A stretch of DNA of 64,000 nucleotides, from positions 1-64,000 of the forward strand of contig SVFZ01000106.1 in NCBI GenBank assembly GCA_015056585.1, read 5' to 3'. Origin of the DNA: Butyrivibrio sp. GTDB taxonomy: Bacteria > Bacillota > Clostridia > Lachnospirales > Lachnospiraceae. Below the pieces are notes generated by a model, which made no database searches, was not told the origin of the DNA, and was given only the letters and a program-made list of their open reading frames with translations. Positions 1 to 8,868 of the stretch are shown in pieces; position 1 is the stretch's first letter, and each line of letters begins with the position of its first letter. The position numbers and the translations under genes are program-made.

Positions 1-528
1 ATAAAGAAAAAGAGCTTCCTTATGATGACTGACACCATTATGTATGGCCTTTTACTTGGACAGGCTATTGGCAGATGGGGGAATTTCACAAATAGAGAAG
101 CCTTCGGAGAGTATACTGATAATCTTTTGGCTATGAGACTTCCGGTTGAAATGGTCAGAAGCGGCGAGATTACTGAGCTGATGCGGGAGCATATGAGCGC
201 GGCTACTAACTACATTCAGGTCAGCCCTACCTTCTTATATGAAAGTATGTGGAACCTGGCGCTTCTTATAATTCTACTTATTTATATGAAGCACAAGAAA
301 TTCAATGGAGAGATCATACTTTTTTACCTGGGCGGATATGGCCTTGGAAGAGCATGGATTGAGAATCTCCGTACAGATCAGCTAATCATGCACACCACAG
401 GTCTTCCTGTGTCACAGATGCTGGCAATTTGCCTGGTTATCTTTTCCGTGGTTGCAAACATCATTGTCCGAGTGAGGCTTAAGGGAAAAGAAAAACAAAG
501 CTGGCCAAATAAAACAGCAGAGCAGTAA
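1..528 (+). CDS. lgt: Prolipoprotein diacylglyceryl transferase, C-terminal part
   Basis: Lgt moves diacylglycerol from phosphatidylglycerol onto the lipobox cysteine of pre-prolipoproteins at the cytoplasmic membrane. The reading frame is open from base 1, so the gene starts before the window and the first ATG (22) is internal. The visible 175 residues carry the Lgt signature GQAIGRWGNFTNREAFGE, followed by hydrophobic segments typical of the last membrane helices. The C-terminus ends in a short charged tail rich in Lys and Glu. The window's own lipoproteins at 13028 and 60334 would be substrates. A terminator at 646-676 separates this gene from the division cluster. The family call is secure; the upstream part cannot be judged. 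Confidence 0.93.
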   Translation: MKKKSFLMMTDTIMYGLLLGQAIGRWGNFTNREAFGEYTDNLLAMRLPVEMVRSGEITELMREHMSAATNYIQVSPTFLYESMWNLALLIILLIYMKHKKFNGEIILFYLGGYGLGRAWIENLRTDQLIMHTTGLPVSQMLAICLVIFSVVANIIVRVRLKGKEKQSWPNKTAEQ

Positions 529-645
529 AATGAGTCAAAGATAAAATTTTGATGAATAGAATATTTCTTTTTTCTTAATAGAGCACAATATATCGTTGCT
601 TACTAAAAGAGAAAACACAATATATGCATTTTATACGTTTAAGCC

Positions 646-676
646 AGATGGGTGAAGGAATTCACCCATCTTTTTT
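646..676 (+). terminator. Rho-independent terminator after lgt
   Basis: Perfect 11-bp stem (AGATGGGTGAA at 646-656 with TTCACCCATCT at 661-671), loop GGAA, followed directly by a run of T. It isolates lgt from the mraZ promoter just downstream. Confidence 0.9.
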
Positions 677-691
677 AATGCTCAAAAGGGG

Positions 692-720
692 TTGTTTATT
701 GAAAAAAAATACCATATAAT
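692..720 (+). promoter_or_regulatory. Promoter of the mraZ division cluster
   Basis: TTGTTT at 692-697, a 17-bp spacer and a perfect TATAAT at 715-720. The transcription start would fall near 727, immediately before the MraZ repeat array, so MraZ bound there could block initiation or early elongation. Confidence 0.7.
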
Positions 721-728
721 ACATCTAG

Positions 729-768
729 GTGGTAAAAAGTGTCACAAAGTGGTAGAAAGTGGTAGAAA
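729..768 (+). promoter_or_regulatory. MraZ operator: four 10-bp spaced GTGGTA repeats
   Basis: GTGGTA occurs at 729-734, 749-754 and 759-764, with a degenerate copy GTGTCA at 739-744. The spacing is exactly 10 bp, one helical turn. MraZ proteins bind direct G-rich repeats upstream of their own genes and usually repress the dcw operon. The array lies between the likely transcription start and the mraZ start codon, so autoregulation is the simplest reading. Confidence 0.8.
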
Positions 769-793
769 AATCATAGAAAGCAGCAAATAGATA

Positions 794-1234
794 GTGGGAA
801 CAGCATTCAAAGGTGAATACAGTCATTCCATAGACGCTAAGGGAAGACTCATAATGCCTGCTAAATTCCGTGAGCTTCTTGGCGAACAATTTGTGGTTAC
901 CAGAGGCTTTGACGGATGTCTTTTTGTGTTTGCCCAGGATGGATGGGATGCGTTCGAAGAGAAGCTGCAGGCTCTACCAATGGACAAACCGGAAGCCAGA
1001 ATGCTGAGCAGATTTTTTATCTCCGGAGCTATCGATGCTGAGGTTGACAAACAGGGGAGAATTCTTCTTCCGGCCAATCTTTTACAGCATGCCAAAATTG
1101 AGAAAGAAGCTGTTATAGCCGGAGTTGGCAATAGAGCCGAGATCTGGAACAAGGAAGAATGGGAGAAGGCAAGTACCTTTGATGACATTAATAGCATTGC
1201 AGCAAAAATGTCAGAATATGGCTTAAGCATCTAA
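794..1234 (+). CDS. mraZ: Transcriptional regulator MraZ
   Basis: MraZ is the DNA-binding autoregulator that opens most bacterial division and cell-wall clusters. The 146-residue product has two SpoVT-AbrB-like repeats, each marked by a DAKGR or DKQGR type motif (SIDAKGRLIMPAKFR near residue 13, DKQGRILLPANL near residue 85). The GTG at 794 is the only start that keeps the first strand GEYSHSIDAKGR. The ribosome-binding site is weak (GAAAG about 13 bases upstream), which may suit low expression of the repressor. Four operator repeats lie just upstream and rsmH follows after 64 bases, the usual order. The family assignment is secure. Confidence 0.95.
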   Translation: MGTAFKGEYSHSIDAKGRLIMPAKFRELLGEQFVVTRGFDGCLFVFAQDGWDAFEEKLQALPMDKPEARMLSRFFISGAIDAEVDKQGRILLPANLLQHAKIEKEAVIAGVGNRAEIWNKEEWEKASTFDDINSIAAKMSEYGLSI

Positions 1235-1298
1235 GCCATGCGCAGACGGACATGGAATCAGAAATGATTGCAAGCGCGATTAAAAAGATGGGGCGGAT

Positions 1299-2234
1299 AT
1301 GGAATTTAAGCATTACTCTGTGCTCCTTCAGGAGTGCCTGGACAATCTGAATATCAAGCCTGACGGCATCTACCTGGATGGAACACTGGGAGGTGCTGGC
1401 CATTCATCACATATCGCGCAGCTCCTTGGCGATAAAGGGCATCTCTATGGGACGGATCAGGATGAGGATGCCATAGCTGCTGCAACAAAGCGTCTTGAAC
1501 CATTTGGCGATAAAGTAACTATCCTCAGAGATAACTATGAGAATGCGGTTTCGAGATTGAAAGCTCTGGGAGTGACCGGGGTTGATGGAATCCTTCTTGA
1601 CCTGGGTGTTTCATCATACCAGCTCGACAATGCGGAGAGAGGTTTTACCTACAAAGAGGATGTGCCTCTTGATATGCGAATGGACCAGAGACAGACACTG
1701 ACAGCCAGAGACATAGTCAATGACTATTCCGAAACAGAACTCTTTCACATTATCAGAGATTACGGCGAGGACAAATTCGCCAAGAACATTGCTAAACACA
1801 TATGCATTGAGAGGCAAAAGAAGCCTATTGAGACAACATTTCAGCTAAATGAGATCATCAAGGCTGCGATCCCTGCCAAGATGAGAGAGAAGGGCGGACA
1901 CCCTTCTAAGAGAACCTATCAGGCTATAAGGATTGCGCTTAACAGAGAATTGGATGTTCTTCAGAATTCGCTGGACGGATTTATTGATTTTTTAAATCCC
2001 GGCGGAAGGCTGTGCGTCATAACCTTCCATTCACTGGAAGACCGTATAACCAAGACAAATTTTAAAAAAAATGAGAATCCCTGCACCTGCCCGCCGGAGT
2101 TTCCGGTGTGTGTCTGCGGCAAGGTATCAAAGGGAAAAGTAATTACAAGAAAGCCAATTCTTCCAAGCGAGGAGGAACTTGCGGAGAATAAAAGATCTCA
2201 GAGCGCAAAACTCAGAGTCTTTGAAAAAGCATAG
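1299..2234 (+). CDS. rsmH: 16S rRNA (cytosine(1402)-N(4))-methyltransferase
   Basis: RsmH (MraW) methylates N4 of C1402 in the decoding centre of 16S rRNA using S-adenosylmethionine. The 311-residue length is typical. The SAM-binding loop [13 protein letters not shown] lies near residues 27-39, followed by [12 protein letters not shown] and the DMRMD segment that mark this family, and the C-terminal region has [16 protein letters not shown] short cysteine-rich insert ([14 protein letters not shown]) sits before the C-terminus, as in many Firmicute RsmH proteins. It is the second gene of the dcw cluster, between mraZ and ftsL. Confidence 0.96.
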   Translation: MEFKHYSVLLQECLDNLNIKPDGIYLDGTLGGAGHSSHIAQLLGDKGHLYGTDQDEDAIAAATKRLEPFGDKVTILRDNYENAVSRLKALGVTGVDGILLDLGVSSYQLDNAERGFTYKEDVPLDMRMDQRQTLTARDIVNDYSETELFHIIRDYGEDKFAKNIAKHICIERQKKPIETTFQLNEIIKAAIPAKMREKGGHPSKRTYQAIRIALNRELDVLQNSLDGFIDFLNPGGRLCVITFHSLEDRITKTNFKKNENPCTCPPEFPVCVCGKVSKGKVITRKPILPSEEELAENKRSQSAKLRVFEKA

Positions 2235-2382
2235 TATTGTTCAGGTAGCAGGAAGCACTTGCTGCTGACTGCGTAAGAAAGTGATACAAGAGTGAGCGCA
2301 TTCCTCACCGAAGGTGTTTGGAATGAATGCGCGAATATGCTACTGGAACGAAGGTGACAGTTGCAGAAAAGGAGGTAGGAAC

Positions 2383-2823
2383 ATGGCAGAAAGATATGTA
2401 CATGGAAATACAGTTAGAAAAGTAAATGAACCGGTTCGCAGAAACAGGCCATACCATGTTCAGGAACCTTCTGTAAGGAAAAAGAGACATCACATGAGCC
2501 TTGGATATCTTTTGTTTTTGTCCATGGCTGTTGTGCTTATGGGTCTTACATTGACATGGTATATTTCACTTCAGTCACAGATTACGGGAAGTGTAAAAAA
2601 TATAGCTACACTACAAAGTCAACTTAATACATTGAAACAGGAGAATGATGAGGCGTATAATAGAGCGAATGGTAATGTGGATTTGGATGAAGTTAAGAGA
2701 ATTGCCATTCAGGAATATGGTATGACTTATGCCACAGAGGGACAGATTGTTACATACTCTGATGGTGGCGGCAATGATTATGTCCGTCAGATTGCGCCTA
2801 TTCCCACTAGCGATGGAAAGTGA
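2383..2823 (+). CDS. ftsL: Cell division protein FtsL-like
   Basis: A small bitopic division protein, 146 residues. A basic cytoplasmic N-terminus (KKRHH) precedes one membrane helix (about residues 41-63) and an extracytoplasmic coiled-coil-like segment with heptad Leu and Gln residues (IATLQSQLNTLKQEN). The start at 2383 is chosen because AAAGGAGG (2368-2375) sits just upstream; the ATG at 2314 has no ribosome-binding site and would add an unlikely leader. Between rsmH and a class B penicillin-binding protein, this is the standard place for ftsL, whose product bridges FtsI, FtsW and DivIB. Sequence conservation in FtsL is low, so position and topology carry the call. Confidence 0.85.
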   Translation: MAERYVHGNTVRKVNEPVRRNRPYHVQEPSVRKKRHHMSLGYLLFLSMAVVLMGLTLTWYISLQSQITGSVKNIATLQSQLNTLKQENDEAYNRANGNVDLDEVKRIAIQEYGMTYATEGQIVTYSDGGGNDYVRQIAPIPTSDGK

Positions 2824-2833
2824 TGTAGTTTAA

Positions 2834-5095
2834 ATGAAACAGAGGAATCAAAATAGACGAAAGTTTACGATGGGAATGAAGAAAAAGCTGTTAGTACTTT
2901 TTATACTGGTACTAATGGCTTTCGTTGGGCTTGGGGTAAGGCTTATCCTTATCACCAAGAACAACGGCGAGGAATATGAGAAACAGGTGCTATCTCAGCA
3001 GGAATATGACTCGACAACTCTTCCCTTCAGAAGAGGAGAGATCCTTGATGCAAACGGAACAATTCTTGCATACAGCGAGAAGGTGTACAATGTTATCCTG
3101 GATGCAAAGCTTCTTCTTAGAAATGAGAAATATCTTGAACCTACAATAAAAGCCTTAGTTACAAATTTTGATCTGGACGCATCTGCAATCAGAACTTATC
3201 TTAGTGAACATCCGACATCTCAGTATTACATTCTGGCAAAAAAACTTTCCTACAATCAGATAAGTGCTTTTCAGGAAATGATAACACCCGGTTCTGAAAC
3301 CTATAATGAGGACATTCAGGGCGTTTGGTTCGAGTCCGGCTATATCCGTAAATATCCCAACGGATCACTTGCCTGCGACATAATTGGTTTCACTTCCAGC
3401 GACAATAACGGTATGTATGGTCTTGAGGAATATTACAACGACACATTAAGCGGTACGACTGGAAGAGAGTACGGATATCTTGATGATGATTCCAAGCTTG
3501 AGAGGACAACGATTCCGGCAACAGACGGAGACAGTATTATTACTACAATTGACGGGAATCTTCAGAACATAGTTGAGAAGTATCTGGCTGAATTCAATGA
3601 AACCTACAAGAATAATGTAAGACAAGGAAATGGAGCCAACAATGTCGGCTGTATCATGATGGATGTCAACAGCGGCGAAGTACTTGCCATGGCAAGTTAC
3701 CCTTTCTTTGATCTGAATGACCCAAGAGATACTTCAAACCTTATCGGTATGCCTGCTGTAGATGAGAATGGTAACAAGATAAAGGGAGAATCTGTTTTTG
3801 ATTCAGGTGTCTACATTACAGAGGATATGCTCTCTGAGTTTACAGATGAGCAGCTCTATCAGAACTACAACGCTCTTTGGAGAAACTTCTGCATTTCAGA
3901 TACCTATGAGCCCGGATCTGTTGCAAAGCCTTTTACCGTGGCGACAGGACTTGAGACGGGATCTATAACAGGTAATGAGGTATATAATTGTAAGGGTTCG
4001 CTTGAAGTAGGTGGTTGGCCTATAAAATGCCACAATGTTTACGGTGATGGTTCTGTTTCGGTTGAAAGAAGTATCGAGATTTCCTGTAACGTTGCGCTTA
4101 TGTATATTGGCCAGGCTATCGGAGTTAATAAATTTACCAAATTTCAGAAGGACTTTGGATTTGGACTTAAGACCAATATTGACCTTGCCGGAGAAGCAAG
4201 AACAGAAGGGCTTACCTACAGCGCATCCAACATGGGGCCAACAGATCTTGCAGTCAATACTTTTGGACAGGGCTTTAACGTGGATATGATCGAGATGATC
4301 ACAGGCTATTGCTCACTGATAAACGGAGGTTACTACTATGAACCTCATGTGGTAAAAAAGATTGTTTCTTCCAGTGGAGCTACAATCAAGAACATTGAAC
4401 CAAGAGTTCTCAGACAGACTGTTTCGCCCAGCACATCGGAGAAAATCATCCAGTACTGCGAAGCGGTTGTTATGGGAGATGAAGGTACCGGTAAGACAGC
4501 AAGGCCGGCAGGATACAGGATAATCGGTAAGACGGGAACAGCTCAGACACTTCCTCGTGGCAACAGACAGTACGTTGTATCCTTTATGGGGGCAGCGCCC
4601 GCCAATGATCCGCAGATTGCAATTTACGTGGTTGTGGACAGACCGAATGTTGCAGAGCAGTCAACATCCACCAGACTTGCTACAACACTTGTAAGAAATA
4701 TTCTCACAGAGGCACTTCCTTATCTTAATTATCCAATGACAGAAGAGCTTTCAGAGAAAGAACAAGAGGAGCTTGAGCTTCTTCGTGAAAAGCTGATAAC
4801 TACTGCACCTGAAACTGAAGAGGTTCAGGAAGGACTTGCACCGGCTGAAGGCGCAGAGAGTGAGGCTGAAAGCGCTGAAGCTACGGAAGAAAGCACTGAA
4901 AACACTGAAGAAGGTGAAATTGTAGAGGACAGATCTTCTATATGGGAGACCTTTGACAGAGACCCTGAAACGGGGTATTATGTTGACCCGGATACAGGGG
5001 CAAAAATAGATCCTGAATCCAGAACAGTAATAGAAGGAGATGTACTTCCTGATTTTGAAAATGGAGATGCTGCGCAGACTCCTGAATCAAACTAG
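2834..5095 (+). CDS. Class B penicillin-binding protein (FtsI/SpoVD family)
   Basis: A membrane-anchored transpeptidase that crosslinks septal peptidoglycan, 753 residues. One N-terminal membrane helix (about residues 17-37) precedes a dimerisation domain. The penicillin-binding domain has all catalytic motifs: SVAK at 362-365 with Ser362 as nucleophile, an SCN motif in ISCNVALMY, and KTG at 566-568. No PASTA repeats are visible. After about residue 640 the protein ends in an unusual Glu-rich tail, followed by a DPETGYYVDPDTG-like segment. The gene lies 10 bases after ftsL. It could be the vegetative FtsI or the sporulation SpoVD; position in the cluster fits both, so no symbol is given. Confidence 0.93.
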   Translation: MKQRNQNRRKFTMGMKKKLLVLFILVLMAFVGLGVRLILITKNNGEEYEKQVLSQQEYDSTTLPFRRGEILDANGTILAYSEKVYNVILDAKLLLRNEKYLEPTIKALVTNFDLDASAIRTYLSEHPTSQYYILAKKLSYNQISAFQEMITPGSETYNEDIQGVWFESGYIRKYPNGSLACDIIGFTSSDNNGMYGLEEYYNDTLSGTTGREYGYLDDDSKLERTTIPATDGDSIITTIDGNLQNIVEKYLAEFNETYKNNVRQGNGANNVGCIMMDVNSGEVLAMASYPFFDLNDPRDTSNLIGMPAVDENGNKIKGESVFDSGVYITEDMLSEFTDEQLYQNYNALWRNFCISDTYEPGSVAKPFTVATGLETGSITGNEVYNCKGSLEVGGWPIKCHNVYGDGSVSVERSIEISCNVALMYIGQAIGVNKFTKFQKDFGFGLKTNIDLAGEARTEGLTYSASNMGPTDLAVNTFGQGFNVDMIEMITGYCSLINGGYYYEPHVVKKIVSSSGATIKNIEPRVLRQTVSPSTSEKIIQYCEAVVMGDEGTGKTARPAGYRIIGKTGTAQTLPRGNRQYVVSFMGAAPANDPQIAIYVVVDRPNVAEQSTSTRLATTLVRNILTEALPYLNYPMTEELSEKEQEELELLREKLITTAPETEEVQEGLAPAEGAESEAESAEATEESTENTEEGEIVEDRSSIWETFDRDPETGYYVDPDTGAKIDPESRTVIEGDVLPDFENGDAAQTPESN

Positions 5096-5171
5096 ATTTG
5101 GAATAACTGATTTTAAACCGTATTTAGAATATCGGATGAAATTTAGGAATTGGTTTTGAAAGGAATTTGAA

Positions 5172-6140
5172 ATGAACAATTATTTATCTGGAATAATGCT
5201 TCCGGTTTTTGCTTCATGTGCCATATCGGTTGTTATAGGACCGGCTGTTATCGAAATGTTAAGAAGACTCAAGGCCGGACAGACTGAGAGAGAAGAGGGA
5301 CTTGAATCACACAAGAAAAAGGCCGGGACTCCAACAATGGGAGGGATCATTTTTCTTATTCCTTTTCTTATTATAGGAATATTCTACGGTGCATATCATA
5401 AAGAAGTAATTCCGGTTCTTATTCTTACTTTTGGATATGGGATAATAGGTTTTCTTGATGACTATATAAAGGTGGTAAGAAAACACAACGAAGGCCTTAA
5501 GCCAAAGCAAAAGCTCCTTGGACAGCTTGTAGTTGTCGTGTTGTTTGCGCTTTATGTAAGTCTTTTTACAGATATATCACTTGCTATGAATATACCGTTT
5601 ACAAAAATAACACTGGATTTTGGTATTTTTAATTATCCTATTCTATTCTTCATTGCGCTTGGAACCGGCAATGCAACCAATCTCACTGACGGAGTAGACG
5701 GACTTTGTGCTTCGGTAACAGCTGTTGTTTCAGCATTTTTTGTATTCGCTGCTATGTTCTATGGCGCAACAGGTGCTGAGGTTATGGCATCGGCTATGCT
5801 TGGCGGACTTTTGGGATACCTTGTGTATAATGTTTATCCGGGCAAAGTTATGATGGGAGATCTTGGATCCCTTGCCATAGGCGGTTTTGTTACAAGCATG
5901 GCTTATATGATGAAGATGCCGATATTTATTGTTATCTTTGGATTTATTTATTTCGCCGAGACTGTATCTGTAATCATGCAGGTTACATATTTTAAGGCAA
6001 CCGGGGGTAAGAGGATTTTCAGAATGACTCCTATCCATCATCACTTCGAAAAGGGCGGCTGGTCAGAGACAAAGGTTGTAAACGTATTCACAACAGTGAC
6101 AGTCCTTATGTGCCTTCTGGCCTATGCAGGACTTAGATGA
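5172..6140 (+). CDS. mraY: Phospho-N-acetylmuramoyl-pentapeptide transferase
   Basis: MraY makes lipid I by moving phospho-MurNAc-pentapeptide from UDP to undecaprenyl phosphate on the inner face of the membrane. The 322-residue protein is a polytopic membrane enzyme of about ten helices. Key motifs are present: the Asp pair D96-D97 in FLDDYIKV, NLTDGVDG at 170-177 with the magnesium-binding Asp, GDLGS, and the histidine motif PIHHHFEKGGW near the end. A good AAAGGAATTTG ribosome-binding region precedes the ATG. It follows the penicillin-binding protein and precedes murD, the normal dcw order with murE and murF missing. Confidence 0.97.
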   Translation: MNNYLSGIMLPVFASCAISVVIGPAVIEMLRRLKAGQTEREEGLESHKKKAGTPTMGGIIFLIPFLIIGIFYGAYHKEVIPVLILTFGYGIIGFLDDYIKVVRKHNEGLKPKQKLLGQLVVVVLFALYVSLFTDISLAMNIPFTKITLDFGIFNYPILFFIALGTGNATNLTDGVDGLCASVTAVVSAFFVFAAMFYGATGAEVMASAMLGGLLGYLVYNVYPGKVMMGDLGSLAIGGFVTSMAYMMKMPIFIVIFGFIYFAETVSVIMQVTYFKATGGKRIFRMTPIHHHFEKGGWSETKVVNVFTTVTVLMCLLAYAGLR

Positions 6141-6226
6141 AATCTGGATTTCTGAGTAAATAAGGTAAAATATTGTTCTCTAATGCTTGAAGAAGCATAT
6201 GATATTTAATGAAGGAAGTGGAATAA

Positions 6227-7600
6227 ATGACTGCAAATTTAAAAGATAAAAAAGTACTTGTTATAGGTTCCGGACTCTCAGGAGTGGGATCTGTAAATCT
6301 TTTGAACAAAGTAGGAGCAATACCTGTGATGCTGGAGGAAAACACAAAGGTTTCCGAAGGTGACATCAGGGCTAAACTCCATGAAGAGGACAGAGATAAG
6401 ACTACTATTGTCATCGGACAGATTTCTGATGAAGTGCTGGATAGCATTGCGCTTACTGTTCCAAGTCCGGCGGTACCTCTTGATTCCCCAACTGTATTAA
6501 GAATAAAAGAAAAAAATATTCCTATCTGGAGCGAAATAGAGCTTGCATATAACTTTGCAAAGGGCAAGATTGTTGCAATCACAGGAACGAACGGCAAAAC
6601 CACCACCACAACCCTTGTCGGCGAAATAATGAAGGCTCACTTTGGAAAGTGCTATGTGGTGGGTAATATAGGTGTATCTTATGCAGAAAGTGCCCTTGAG
6701 ATGGATGAAAACAGCGTCTCAGTGGGAGAGATCAGTTCTTTCCAGCTTGAAGCAGTTGATAATTTCCATGCGAATGTATCTGCAATACTTAACATAACAC
6801 CTGATCATTTAAACAGGCATCACACCATGGAATGTTATGCCTCCATGAAGGAAAATATTACGAACAACCAGACAAAGGATGATACCTGCGTTCTTAATTA
6901 CGACAATGAATATACAAGGGACTTTGGAAAAAGATGTCCGGCAAAAGTGGTATTTTTCTCCACAAAAGAAAAGCTAACAGATGGTTTTTATTTGAAAGGC
7001 GAAGATATATACATGAGTACGTCAGGTAATGCCATGAAGATCATGAACATTCATGATATGAATCTGGTTGGAATGTGCAATGTGGAAAATGTCATGGCAG
7101 CCATAGCAATGTCACTTGCCATGGGAGTTCCTCTTGCAACAATACTGAGTGTTATTCGTGATTTTAAAGCAGTTGAACACAGAATTGAGTTTGTAGCTAC
7201 TAAGAAAGGGGTAGATTATTACAACGATTCAAAGGGTACAAACCCTGATGCAGCAATTCAGGGAATTAGGGCTATGAGTAAGCCTACTATCCTTATCGGC
7301 GGCGGATATGACAAGGGCAGCGAGTACGATGAGTGGATCGAGTGCTTTGGAGATACAGTCAAACTCCTTGTTCTTATAGGTCAGACCAGGGAGAAGATTG
7401 CCGAGTGTGCAAAAAAACATGGCTTTACAAACTATGTCTTCAAGGATACCTATGAGGAAGCTCTTTCCTTCTGCACGGAAAGCGCACAGCCCGGGGATGC
7501 AGTGCTTCTTTCCCCTGCTTGTGCAAGCTGGGATATGTTCCCTAATTATGAGACCAGAGGAAAGAAATTCAAAGAATATGTAAACAAACTGGCAGATTGA
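6227..7600 (+). CDS. murD: UDP-N-acetylmuramoyl-L-alanine--D-glutamate ligase
   Basis: MurD adds D-glutamate to UDP-MurNAc-L-Ala in the cytoplasm, using ATP. The 457-residue length is usual. The order is an N-terminal UDP-binding fold beginning KVLVIGSGLSGVGSVNLL, the ATP loop GTNGKTTT at 120-127, the NITPDHLNRH segment of the central domain, and the C-terminal ligase domain with NDSKGTNPDA and LSPACASWDMF. AGGAAGTGG precedes the ATG. The other Mur ligases are absent from this cluster and must be encoded elsewhere. Confidence 0.96.
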   Translation: MTANLKDKKVLVIGSGLSGVGSVNLLNKVGAIPVMLEENTKVSEGDIRAKLHEEDRDKTTIVIGQISDEVLDSIALTVPSPAVPLDSPTVLRIKEKNIPIWSEIELAYNFAKGKIVAITGTNGKTTTTTLVGEIMKAHFGKCYVVGNIGVSYAESALEMDENSVSVGEISSFQLEAVDNFHANVSAILNITPDHLNRHHTMECYASMKENITNNQTKDDTCVLNYDNEYTRDFGKRCPAKVVFFSTKEKLTDGFYLKGEDIYMSTSGNAMKIMNIHDMNLVGMCNVENVMAAIAMSLAMGVPLATILSVIRDFKAVEHRIEFVATKKGVDYYNDSKGTNPDAAIQGIRAMSKPTILIGGGYDKGSEYDEWIECFGDTVKLLVLIGQTREKIAECAKKHGFTNYVFKDTYEEALSFCTESAQPGDAVLLSPACASWDMFPNYETRGKKFKEYVNKLAD

Positions 7601-7700
7601 AAGTCTGTCCTATCGAAGAAAGTCCTGCAAATAGAGATGACATCAAAGAAAAAGTAAATACACCTAATAAATGATAAATTGACGAGGGAGCAAGGAAATA

Positions 7701-8864
7701 TTGGAGAGAGTAGCCACAAGATTTGAAAAAAAGTCCTTTTGGGCCAGAAGAGAAGATAGCTATATTGATTACAGTCTGATTTTTGTCATACTGTTTCTTT
7801 TGGCGTTTGGACTCATAATGCTCTATTCCACCAGTTCCTATGATGCGAATCTGACAATGGGCGATCCGGCATATTATTTTAAACATCAGTTGATACCTAC
7901 GGCGCTGGGGCTGGTTGCTATGATTTTCATGTCCTATTTCCCCTACAGGATTTTGGAAAAACTTACTGTTCCTATCTATCTTTTGGCTGTGGCACTCTTT
8001 TTCCTGCTTATTCCTTTTGGAAGGACTGTAAATGGTGCCAAGAGATGGGTCATTATAGCCGGTGTGTCAATTCAGCCCGCAGAAGTAGCAAAAGTGGCTG
8101 CTATCATCTTTACCGCAACCATGATCATCAAGTTGCAAAAAAATCTTATGACCATCAAGGGGTATCTTGTAGCTCTGCTTTTTCCGACAATCCTGGCATT
8201 TATGGTCTACAAAATGACCAGAAACTTAAGCTCAGCTGTTATCATCTTTGGAATTACGTTCATTATGCTGTTTGTGGCCACTCCCGGCTATAAGAGATAT
8301 ATTTTGGCGGCACTGGGAGGAATAGCCTTTATCGCTGTGATAATTGCTGTTATTGCCAATTCTGAGGACAGCAGCGGAATGAACTACAGATTCAGGAGAG
8401 TTTTAGCCTGGCTTGATCCTAATGCCTACGCTTCGGATGAAAGCTTTCAGACACTTCAGGCCCTTTATGCCATTGGTTCCGGAGGAATATTCGGAAAAGG
8501 CCTGGGCGAGAGCATGCAAAAAATGAAGCTGCCCGAAGCTCAGAATGATATGATCTTTTCAATCATATGCGAGGAACTTGGCCTGTTTGGCGCAATTGCT
8601 GTAATGCTGATGTTTTTGCTGCTCATATGGAGACTTATGGTAATTGCCAATAATGCACCTGATATGTATGGAGCTCTTTTGGTAATTGGAGTTATGGGAC
8701 ATATTGCTATTCAGGTAATCCTTAATATAGCAGTTGTTACTAACACTATCCCGAATACCGGAATTACACTGCCGTTCATCAGTTATGGCGGATCAGCAGT
8801 TATTATTCAGCTGGCGGAGATCGGAATTGCTCTCAACGTCGCAAGAAACATAGGAAGATACTGA
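7701..8864 (+). CDS. ftsW: FtsW/RodA/SpoVE family lipid II polymerase
   Basis: A SEDS-family membrane glycosyltransferase that polymerises lipid II with its partner class B penicillin-binding protein. The 387-residue product has about ten hydrophobic segments and the family signatures: GAKRWV after helix 3, PAEVAKVA in the large loop, and the C-terminal NTGITLPFISYGGSA. The start is TTG at 7701, preceded by GAGGGAGCAAGGA; no better start keeps the conserved N-terminal helix. Its place between murD and divIB and its pairing with the upstream penicillin-binding protein point to septal FtsW, but SpoVE in sporulation cannot be excluded. Confidence 0.93.
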   Translation: MERVATRFEKKSFWARREDSYIDYSLIFVILFLLAFGLIMLYSTSSYDANLTMGDPAYYFKHQLIPTALGLVAMIFMSYFPYRILEKLTVPIYLLAVALFFLLIPFGRTVNGAKRWVIIAGVSIQPAEVAKVAAIIFTATMIIKLQKNLMTIKGYLVALLFPTILAFMVYKMTRNLSSAVIIFGITFIMLFVATPGYKRYILAALGGIAFIAVIIAVIANSEDSSGMNYRFRRVLAWLDPNAYASDESFQTLQALYAIGSGGIFGKGLGESMQKMKLPEAQNDMIFSIICEELGLFGAIAVMLMFLLLIWRLMVIANNAPDMYGALLVIGVMGHIAIQVILNIAVVTNTIPNTGITLPFISYGGSAVIIQLAEIGIALNVARNIGRY

Positions 8865-8868
8865 TACT

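Noticed and set aside
823-1230. 135-residue open frame on the minus strand over mraZ
   Set aside because: It is the antisense shadow of a conserved gene and has no ribosome-binding site.
2314-2382. Longer ftsL start
   Set aside because: No ribosome-binding site at 2314, whereas AAAGGAGG lies before the ATG at 2383.
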